DNA from: Chloroflexota bacterium
GTDB taxonomy: Bacteria; Chloroflexota; Anaerolineae; Anaerolineales; UBA4823
Reading direction: 5' to 3'
DNA: 5,440 nucleotides
NCBI GenBank assembly: GCA_030636125.1
Contig: DAOVXM010000217.1
Span: 1 to 5,440, forward strand
The position numbers were made by a program, and so were the translations under genes. The notes below the pieces were generated by a model. It worked only from the letters and a program-made list of their open reading frames with translations, searched no databases and had not been told where the DNA came from. This document shows positions 1-4,347 of the stretch, piece by piece. How positions within the stretch are numbered: position 1 is the first letter of the stretch; each line of letters starts with the position of its first letter.

Positions 1-390
1 ATGGACCGCGTTGTCATATTGAGAAGCGGCTTCTTCTTCAGCTAACATGGCTTCTAAAAGTCGATCTTCCAATACACTGAGATATCGTTTTAATGCCGCG
101 GCTTCATTTTGTAAGTCCTGTAATTCCTTGGGGTTCTTTACTTTCCCGCTGTATAAAGTGGCTTCGGATTGTTCGATCTTCAATCTCTGTCCGCTGACAT
201 TATCTTCAGCGATGTGTAGATCTTTACGGAGTTCTTTCATCTTATTTTCGGTACTTTGCACAGTTCTGATCCGCAGTTTCAGGGCCTCGTCGTCCTTTAA
301 GGCTGTCTCAATTTCCGACACCCGGGTAGTACGGCTGTCAATATGGTTGTCAGTTTGTTGCAAACGGTATAGTTTAAAAGGACTGCTCAT
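1..390 (-). CDS. COG1579-type coiled-coil / zinc-ribbon protein, N-terminal part
   Basis: The minus strand is open from an ATG at 390 to the window edge, giving 130 residues with no stop. The protein starts MSSPFKLYRLQQTD and is rich in Glu, Lys, Leu and Ala. Nearly all of it looks like a long helical hairpin or coiled coil (about residues 5-125). The stretch YSGKVKNPKELQDLQNE (about residues 80-96) is the characteristic loop of the COG1579 family, described as predicted nucleic-acid-binding proteins with a C-terminal C4 zinc ribbon. Family members are usually around 240 residues, so the zinc ribbon should lie to the left, outside the window. The purine-rich GAAGAGGAAG (minus strand of 401-410) is a plausible ribosome site about 10 bases upstream, and a good promoter sits at 459-487. 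Family membership is well supported; the cellular role is poorly known. The open frame at 47-421 on the plus strand is its antisense shadow. Confidence 0.87.
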   Translation of the reverse strand, partial: MSSPFKLYRLQQTDNHIDSRTTRVSEIETALKDDEALKLRIRTVQSTENKMKELRKDLHIAEDNVSGQRLKIEQSEATLYSGKVKNPKELQDLQNEAAALKRYLSVLEDRLLEAMLAEEEAASQYDNAVH

Positions 391-458
391 GCTTTTTATA
401 CTTCCTCTTCACAGATGTTGATGAATTACCAAGAGTGATTGACCCCATGACGAGGTAG

Positions 459-487
459 ATTATAGGAGTGGTTTAAGAATAAGGCAA
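459..487 (-). promoter_or_regulatory. sigma70-like promoter for the COG1579 gene
   Basis: On the minus strand there is TTGCCT (482-487), a 17-base spacer, then a perfect TATAAT (459-464). Transcription would start near 452, giving a leader of about 60 bases before the ATG at 390. Hexamers and spacing are seen directly; use as a promoter is inferred. Confidence 0.6.
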
Positions 488-683
488 GAGCAGGCTTCTC
501 AGGGGTCCGTCAAATAATATGGTCGCAGAACTAAACACCGGATATGTAATTCTTTGGATGTTATTGCCCAATGTGCAAAGAACAGACTCAACTAAGGTAA
601 AACTTCGAATCAGGAAACTGGGGGGATGGCAGACCTTTGGTCTGAGCCCTCACGGGTGCGCCATAAATGAGGCGGTCTTATCA
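488..683. other. Stretch with no recognisable gene; one short hairpin and a partial repeat end
   Basis: No frame here resembles a known protein. Two small items are visible. At 506-515 the ten bases TCCGTCAAAT match the left end of the repeat found at 1027 and 4144. At 630-644 there is a six-base stem, CAGACC/GGTCTG, with a TTT loop, followed by a short GCCC/GGGT stem at about 646-657. This may be the leader of the small gene starting at 684 or a small RNA. I cannot match it to a known RNA family. Confidence 0.3.
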
Positions 684-1029
684 ATGAGAACCACCATATT
701 TTTTTGAAAATCCGCTTTTTCCTTCTCAAAAAAGAGTTTGCCTTTCTCCTATTCCTGAAGAAGACGTTTCTTTTGACGGTAAAAAAGTTTTTGAGCAAGG
801 ATGTTCGGATTATGAGGCGGCTTGTGCTCTAGCGCTAATTGGAGAAAATGAGACTGCCATCCAGCGTTTGTACCAGGCAGTGGGGCGAGGCTGGGCGGAT
901 TATGAACACACCCAAAACGATGATGACCTGCAGAGCCTGCACGGCAGTCAAGCATGGCGGGAGTTTATGCGCTACTTTCGTGGTGTTCGCAATTTAGAAT
1001 CAGGAGATCCCAATTTGATTGACACATAG
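684..1029 (+). pseudogene. Small TPR-like protein with an apparent +1 frameshift in a T7 run
   Basis: The frame 688-1029 is open but has no usable start near its beginning. An ATG at 684 preceded at 8 bases by GAGGCGG (669-675) reads M-R-T-T-I-F-F and then meets TGA at 705-707, right at the end of seven Ts (699-705). Skipping one T joins it to the long frame and gives a protein of about 114 residues. Its C-terminal half, including DYEAACALALIGENETAIQR followed by an Asp-rich DDLQSLHGSQAWREF, follows the common pattern of a terminal TPR helix pair (small residues and YA.ALIGE, then D.DL..L.....W..F). TPR units bind other proteins; no partner is evident. The break could be a sequencing error in the homopolymer, true decay, or recoding. 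The stop codon TAG (1027-1029) lies in the first bases of the adjoining repeat. That a coding segment is present is fairly sure; its status is not. Confidence 0.6.
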
Positions 1030-1102
1030 TATTCCGTCAAATGTGAATATTTGGTAAGAATAGATCTTGGACACAACACTTTAAGCTTTGTCAAGGATGT
1101 AT

Positions 1103-1155
1103 GCAATCGGCGGAAAGTAATTTGAAATCACTCGAAGCCTTCATCCGCCGATTGC
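1103..1155. repeat. 12-base perfect inverted repeat in the enlarged loop
   Basis: GCAATCGGCGGA (1103-1114) is the exact reverse complement of TCCGCCGATTGC (1144-1155), with a 29-base loop between. The right arm runs directly into the 17-base tandem repeat. Confidence 0.8.
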
Positions 1156-1190
1156 TGCAACCTGCGGATTGCTGCAACCTCCGGATTGCA
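1150..1190. repeat. 17-base tandem repeat, 2.4 units
   Basis: GATTGCTGCAACCTGCG (1150-1166) is followed by GATTGCTGCAACCTCCG (1167-1183), one base different, and by a partial third unit GATTGCA (1184-1190). The shared core GGATTGC/CGATTGC also forms the arms of the flanking inverted repeat, so the array seems to have grown from a hairpin arm. Confidence 0.85.
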
Positions 1191-1241
1191 TGATTGGCGG
1201 TTTTGTGATCAGTTTTATTTCTAAATATATACCGCCAATCA
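1191..1241. repeat. 11-base perfect inverted repeat in the enlarged loop
   Basis: TGATTGGCGGT (1191-1201) is the exact reverse complement of ACCGCCAATCA (1231-1241); the loop is 29 bases and AT-rich. The arms resemble those at 1103-1155 (GGCGG after AT[TC]GG/ATTGG), suggesting related origin. Confidence 0.8.
1203..1231 (+). promoter_or_regulatory. Possible promoter for the transglutaminase-fold gene, inside a hairpin loop
   Basis: TTGTGA (1203-1208), a 17-base spacer, and TATATA (1226-1231) lie almost entirely in the AT-rich loop of the inverted repeat at 1191-1241. Each hexamer matches the sigma70 consensus at four of six positions. It would give a leader of about 70 bases. The AT-rich context makes chance matches likely, so this is tentative. 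Confidence 0.28.
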
Positions 1242-1306
1242 CAAGTAACCCGGATATCGAATAAAACTTTTTTCCTTGGCAAAGCAATAGTTAGGAGAAG
1301 ATTATT

Positions 1307-2185
1307 GTGATTAATGAAGTCACTGAATTCTACGCCCAAGCTGGAGTGATGACAGATCCTGGTTTATATGCTTTTATGTTAGATGGTTTACCAACTGACC
1401 TGAGGTCCCTATGTCGAGTCGTTCAGGGTAATCTCATCCATGTGTTCTGGGCAGAGCGATATGGGGTAGATCTGACCGATGCGCAAAAGCAAACCGCAGA
1501 GGTCCGGCAGGTATCGCACAAGTTGGCACGCATGTGGGAGCTGGATAACTCCCCTCTGAGCACGATCCGCCTGAAAGAGAAACGACAGGGGGGGAATTGT
1601 CGTGATTTCTCGACCTTGTTGTGTGCCATCCTTCGCTATCAAGGTGTTCCTGCCCGGGCGCGTTGTGGCTTCGGAGCGTACTTCCTCCCTAACCATTATG
1701 AAGATCATTGGATCTGCGAGTACTGGAAGGTGGCCGAAAAACGCTGGGTGATGGTGGATGCCCAACTAGATGCGTTTCAGTGTGAAGCACTTGAGATTCA
1801 ATTTGACCCGCTAGACGTACCACATGATCAATTTATCCTGGGGGGTCATGCCTGGCAAATGTGCCGGATGGGCAAGGCAGATCCAGACCAGTTCGGTATC
1901 TTCGATATGCGTGGTATGTGGTTTATCTGGGGTGACGTTGTGCGTGATTTCCTGGCGCTCAATAAAGTAGAAATCCTCCCCTGGGATGGTGGCTGGGGTT
2001 ATCTGACCATGGGGTTGAATGACCCGCTGCCCTCTGAGATGGAAATGGCTTTTTATGACCGTATCCCAGCCCTAACGCTGGTTGGCGACGATGGCTTTGA
2101 AGAATTGAGGCGCACTTACACCACTGATGATGGCTGGTATCCGCCACAGGAAATTGTAAGTGGAAGTATTGTAGAAAAAGGTTAA
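1307..2185 (+). CDS. Transglutaminase-fold (papain-like) domain protein
   Basis: This 292-residue protein has a transglutaminase-like core at about residues 60-155. The three catalytic positions are visible in order: Cys98 in GGNCRDFS, His134 in EDHWICEYW, and Asp151 in WVMVDAQLD. Bacterial members of this superfamily are mostly proteases, peptidases or amidases rather than true cross-linkers, so the reaction cannot be named. The C-terminal part (about 156-292) is rich in Trp, Gly and acidic residues and shows no domain I recognise. There is no signal peptide or membrane segment, so a cytoplasmic location is inferred. The start is GTG at 1307, chosen because AGGAG (1293-1297) lies 9 bases upstream; the nearby ATG at 1313 is out of frame. 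The ribosome site abuts the right end of the repeat. The CAP-LysM gene follows in the same direction. Confidence 0.88.
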   Translation: MINEVTEFYAQAGVMTDPGLYAFMLDGLPTDLRSLCRVVQGNLIHVFWAERYGVDLTDAQKQTAEVRQVSHKLARMWELDNSPLSTIRLKEKRQGGNCRDFSTLLCAILRYQGVPARARCGFGAYFLPNHYEDHWICEYWKVAEKRWVMVDAQLDAFQCEALEIQFDPLDVPHDQFILGGHAWQMCRMGKADPDQFGIFDMRGMWFIWGDVVRDFLALNKVEILPWDGGWGYLTMGLNDPLPSEMEMAFYDRIPALTLVGDDGFEELRRTYTTDDGWYPPQEIVSGSIVEKG

Positions 2186-2190
2186 CCTTT
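2177..2190. repeat. 14-base perfect palindrome over the stop codon
   Basis: AAAGGTTAACCTTT reads the same on both strands and contains the TAA stop of the transglutaminase-fold gene. With no loop and no T run it is a poor terminator; it could be a dimeric-protein site or chance. Confidence 0.5.
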
Positions 2191-2193
2191 AAG

Positions 2194-2202
2194 TGGTATG
2201 AT
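2194..2202 (+). promoter_or_regulatory. Possible extended -10 promoter for the CAP-LysM gene
   Basis: TGGTATGAT is an extended -10 form (TG-N-TATGAT). No good -35 lies 16-18 bases upstream. The expected start near 2209 would make the ATG at 2212 almost leaderless, or give a leader of about 45 bases to the ATG at 2254. The same TG-N-TATGAT stands before the lamin-tail gene. Confidence 0.35.
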
Positions 2203-2211
2203 TCGCTTCCG

Positions 2212-3369
2212 ATGAAACGGCATAACTCGTTCAGAGTTGTTAGCGGTGTTTTAATGAAACGTTACATATTTGCAGGGGCGCTGATCACTACCCTTATTCT
2301 CGCTTTTTGGGGAGTGGGGATTGGCGCCTCGGCTCGCGAGTTGGATTCAGTTGTGTCCAGGTTTTCCGGGGCCAGTAGCCCCTCCGAAGTGATCCAATTG
2401 GTTAACCAATTACGGAAAGCCAACGGCCTACCCGCTTATCAAGTCAATAGTGCCTTGATGGCGGCTGCCCAGGCGCATAGCGAGTACCAGGCCGCTGTTG
2501 GCAGTGTAACCCACACCGGTTCAGGTGGATCACGCCCGCGCGATCGTGCTATTGCCATGGGCTACGGGGGTGGCGGGGCGGTGTTTGTCTCTGAGAATAT
2601 TATGGGCGGCAACAGCATGACCGCTCAAAAAGCTGTCCAATGGTGGCAGGGAGATGCGCCTCACTTGAATACCATGCTCTCGCCTAATTATCAAGATGTA
2701 GGTGCCGGTGTGGCTGTTTCAGGGAGTGCGGTGTATATCACGCTGGACGTCGGCTATATTGCCGGTGCAGCACCCCCACCTCCCACGGATGGCACAGTCG
2801 CACCTGGAAATTTCCCCACAGGGACGCCTGCTCCTACATTAGAGATCATAATTCCTGTTGCAGTTGCGACGCCCAAGCCCGATGGTTCCATCATTCACGA
2901 GGTGCAACAAGGACAGACATTGTGGGTTATCGCGGATACCTACAAAGTGGATTTGTCAGTCATACTGGCGCTTAATGGGCTCACACAGGACTCGGTGATA
3001 TTTCCGGGGGAAAAACTGCTCATAAAAGTCGCGCACATAACTCCCACCATCGAGCCCAGTGTTACCACCTCGGCTACCAAGAATCCCCCATCAGCCACAG
3101 TAACGCCAACCGCGACAGTACTATCGAGCCGCACCCCCACCGCGACTGAATCCGTTGTTGGTTTAGGGGAGGCTACACCGGTGGCGCTGGCGCTGCTGGG
3201 AGAGGAAAACTTAACAGGCGGGGATTCGTCCAGGACCCAAAACGAATCGTTGTCTCTAGTCGCTGAGCCCCAGGGAGACATGCACCCCATATTGGTGGTT
3301 ATCGCTGTGCTGGTTGTAATGGGTACTGCTCTGTTGCTGGTGGGTAGCTTGCTCAGGCGTGAAGCCTAA
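2212..3369 (+). CDS. Secreted CAP (SCP/PR1-like) and LysM protein with C-terminal membrane anchor
   Basis: The longest reading is 385 residues. Domains in order: a basic N-terminus and a hydrophobic signal segment (about 19-40) ending near GASA-RE; a CAP domain (about 56-182) with His89 in AQAHSEY, His101, Glu128 in VSENI and His151 in APHLNTML as likely cavity residues; a Pro/Thr linker; a LysM domain (about 228-273, from HEVQQGQTLW to FPGEKLLI); a second Thr/Ser/Pro linker (about 274-320); and a transmembrane helix (about 359-381) followed by LRREA. This suggests a protein exported and held at the membrane, with LysM binding glycan such as peptidoglycan. The function of bacterial CAP domains is mostly unknown. 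Two starts, each reading ATGAAACG, are possible: 2212, with no ribosome site, and 2254, with a weak GGTG and a more typical signal peptide. I favour 2254 slightly. Confidence 0.9.
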   Translation: MKRHNSFRVVSGVLMKRYIFAGALITTLILAFWGVGIGASARELDSVVSRFSGASSPSEVIQLVNQLRKANGLPAYQVNSALMAAAQAHSEYQAAVGSVTHTGSGGSRPRDRAIAMGYGGGGAVFVSENIMGGNSMTAQKAVQWWQGDAPHLNTMLSPNYQDVGAGVAVSGSAVYITLDVGYIAGAAPPPPTDGTVAPGNFPTGTPAPTLEIIIPVAVATPKPDGSIIHEVQQGQTLWVIADTYKVDLSVILALNGLTQDSVIFPGEKLLIKVAHITPTIEPSVTTSATKNPPSATVTPTATVLSSRTPTATESVVGLGEATPVALALLGEENLTGGDSSRTQNESLSLVAEPQGDMHPILVVIAVLVVMGTALLLVGSLLRREA

Positions 3370-3374
3370 GGATT

Positions 3375-3411
3375 AAAAAAGACGGCCGGACGTGGGGGGG
3401 GCACGCCCGGC
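3375..3411 (-). terminator. Intrinsic terminator on the minus strand
   Basis: On the minus strand GCCGG-G-CGTG pairs with CACG-T-CCGGC around a seven-C loop, ten pairs if the single G-U wobble is allowed. CGTC and six Ts follow (3375-3380). On the plus strand the wobble becomes an A-C mismatch and no T run follows, so the signal points to minus-strand transcription. It would end the candidate small RNA, and any read-through from the NYN gene. Confidence 0.65.
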
Positions 3412-3515
3412 AATCTAAGGAGGTCCACCGGATGCCATCAACACGTTTTCCGTGGTAAAAGCATTTCCGGGGAACGACACCTGTTTTATACCAGTAATAA
3501 GGGAGGGCAGGTGTC
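3375..3515 (-). ncRNA. Candidate structured C-rich small RNA with anti-Shine-Dalgarno stretch
   Basis: Read on the minus strand, this stretch starts exactly 7 bases after TATAGT (3523-3528) and ends in a GC-rich hairpin and six Ts. Three stem-loops are visible: GACACCTG/CAGGTGTC (3508-3515 with 3476-3483); CCGG-AA-ATGC with GCATCCGG (3461-3470 with 3428-3435), holding an inner CACG/CGTG hairpin; and the terminator. The unpaired parts are C-rich: CCCTCCCTTA in the first loop, TTCCCC between stems, GGACCTCCTTAG before the terminator, and seven Cs in the terminator loop. ACCTCCTT is complementary to a consensus ribosome-binding site. Structure and motifs are seen directly; existence of the RNA and pairing with mRNAs are inferred. 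It could instead be a structured 3' region of the CAP-LysM transcript. I do not recognise a known family. Confidence 0.5.
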
Positions 3516-3522
3516 ACTATGT

Positions 3523-3528
3523 ACTATA
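3523..3528 (-). promoter_or_regulatory. -10 box for the candidate small RNA
   Basis: TATAGT on the minus strand ends exactly 7 bases before the first base of the first stem (3515), the usual distance to a transcription start. No convincing -35 is seen 16-18 bases further up. An overlapping TATAAT at 3525-3530 on the plus strand also lacks a -35. Confidence 0.35.
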
Positions 3529-3600
3529 ATCGATTATTTCCAGAAATTCATTAAAATTAGATTAGAGTTGTCCGATTTGTAATTGTGTGTTATTTTGGCA

Positions 3601-4089
3601 TCACTGGTCGGCTTTATTCCCGCCGAAAATCTCGAGCCAGTCATCTACCTCATCTGAGCTAAGGGCTGAATCCTCTAAATCTCCAGACTCCAAGAAATCG
3701 TCTTCAATTCCAATTATCTCTTTTGCGAAAACTTCAGAGGATATCACCTGGGCTTTAGCAGCTTTAGCCGAGGCCTGGACCGCGCGGTCGGAACTCACCA
3801 CACTCCAATTTCGGGCTGCGCGTCCCATGCGCTCCAAGCGGGTGCGTATGGCGTCATCGGCGGTCTGCCCAGCGCGTACGAAACGAGCTGTGACGACGCC
3901 ATAGTTACGAGTGCGTAGCTGCCCTGGTGGAGCATTGTCAAAGTAAACTTCTACTTTTTTCCTGCTGCGACGGCAGAATTCTTGCAACACCTTGATCAAC
4001 TGGTTCTCATCATCTATGTCGCTCAGAGATAGACCAGGAATTTTGGGAATTAGATTATGACCATCGATAATATAAGGCATAGGAGCCAT
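3601..4089 (-). CDS. NYN domain protein, YacP-like (PIN-fold RNase family)
   Basis: From the ATG at 4089 this gives 162 residues. The N-terminus MPYIIDGHNLI matches the opening strand and first acidic motif of YacP-type NYN proteins. Further acidic positions are visible in VEVYFDNAPPG, in GQTADDAIRTRLE and in VVSSDRAVQ, the expected set for a PIN-like metal-binding site. The family includes the Bacillus ribosome-associated endoribonuclease Rae1, so RNA cleavage is a fair guess, not shown here. The C-terminal 40 or so residues are very acidic and probably flexible. The frame extends to a TTG at 4116 with no ribosome site; ATG 4080 is also possible. I prefer 4089, with GGGAAAG about 12 bases upstream. 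It is a single gene pointing away from the lamin-tail gene, with a repeat copy between them. Confidence 0.87.
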   Translation of the reverse strand: MAPMPYIIDGHNLIPKIPGLSLSDIDDENQLIKVLQEFCRRSRKKVEVYFDNAPPGQLRTRNYGVVTARFVRAGQTADDAIRTRLERMGRAARNWSVVSSDRAVQASAKAAKAQVISSEVFAKEIIGIEDDFLESGDLEDSALSSDEVDDWLEIFGGNKADQ

Positions 4090-4143
4090 TTTAGTTTCAA
4101 ACTTTCCCAACGTCAATAAGCAGTAGTTCCCGGGGATTTCTAT

Positions 4144-4267
4144 CCTAGTGTTCCGTCAAATGTGATTGTTAATAAAGAATAGATCGTGAACGGAACACTT
4201 TAAGCTTTGTCAAGGATGTATTAACCTGGAAATTGAGTGCAACTTTCATCCTTGACAAAGCACTAGG
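4144..4267. repeat. Dispersed twin-hairpin repeat, copy 2 (compact)
   Basis: This 124-base element consists of two adjacent hairpins. The first pairs AGTGTTCCGT (4147-4156) with ACGGAACACT (4190-4199), perfect over 10 bases. The second pairs GCTTTGTCAAGGATG (4204-4218) with CATCCTTGACAAAGC (4247-4261), perfect over 15. Its outermost 22 bases (4144-4165 and 4246-4267) are also inverted repeats of each other, 16 of 22 matching, both ending CCTAGTG/CACTAGG. No clear target duplication is seen. It lies between two divergent genes. The form suits a MITE-like or REP-like element (inference). Confidence 0.75.
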
Positions 4268-4299
4268 CTGAGTAGTTACCTTATATGCAAGAATGCCGA

Positions 4300-4328
4300 T
4301 TGTTACTTTCTTTAGAATGTGCTATGAT
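4300..4328 (+). promoter_or_regulatory. sigma70-like promoter for the lamin-tail gene
   Basis: TTGTTA (4300-4305), a 17-base spacer, and TATGAT (4323-4328), preceded by TG as in an extended -10. The start would fall around 4333-4336, so the ribosome site (4334-4339) would sit at the very 5' end of the message. Confidence 0.55.
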
Positions 4329-4347
4329 TTGACGAGGAGCTCAAGAT

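Larger units (their letters stand above)
1027..1290. repeat. Dispersed twin-hairpin repeat, copy 1 (enlarged loop)
   Basis: Positions 1027-1101 align without gaps to 4146-4220 with 64 of 75 bases identical by my count, including an unbroken 27-base run of identity at the right (1075-1101). The first hairpin is decayed here. The second keeps its arms, GCTTTGTCAAGGA (1085-1097) against TCCTTGGCAAAGC (1273-1285), 12 of 13 paired, but its loop is about 175 bases instead of about 28. The extra sequence carries its own repeats (separate entries). The element fills the whole gap between the TPR-like gene and the transglutaminase-fold gene. A MITE-like or REP-like non-autonomous element is the likeliest class (inference); no transposase is in the window. 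Confidence 0.7.

Noticed and set aside
47..421. Plus-strand open frame of 124 codons
   Set aside because: It is antisense to the COG1579 coiled-coil frame, which has a clear family motif, promoter and ribosome site; the plus-strand product is Ser/Cys-rich and resembles nothing known.
601..625. tRNA T-arm-like TTCGAATC
   Set aside because: No flanking T stem, acceptor stem or anticodon arm can be built around it.
1144..1190. CRISPR-like repeats
   Set aside because: The 17-base units are directly adjacent without spacers and there are fewer than three; it is a small tandem array.
1091..1339. Minus-strand open frame of 82 codons over the repeat region
   Set aside because: It reads through the inverted and tandem repeats and into the start of the transglutaminase-fold gene, and its product resembles no protein.
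3385..3411. Rho-independent terminator of the CAP-LysM gene on the plus strand
   Set aside because: On this strand the stem has an A-C mismatch and AATCTAAGG follows instead of a T run. It could still slow RNA polymerase, but it is not a standard terminator.
3432..3458. Plus-strand eight-codon ORF (MPSTRFPW) behind a perfect AAGGAGGT at 3417-3424
   Set aside because: No plus-strand gene follows for almost 900 bases that it could control, and the terminator in the same stretch works only for the minus strand. The AAGGAGGT is better explained as the complement of the unpaired anti-SD stretch of the candidate small RNA.
3587..3904. Plus-strand open frame of 105 codons, and similar frames at 1409-1765, 2940-3290 and 4737-5090 on the minus strand
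   Set aside because: All are opposite frames of well-supported genes (NYN, transglutaminase fold, CAP-LysM, LysM-LTD) and lack ribosome sites or family motifs.
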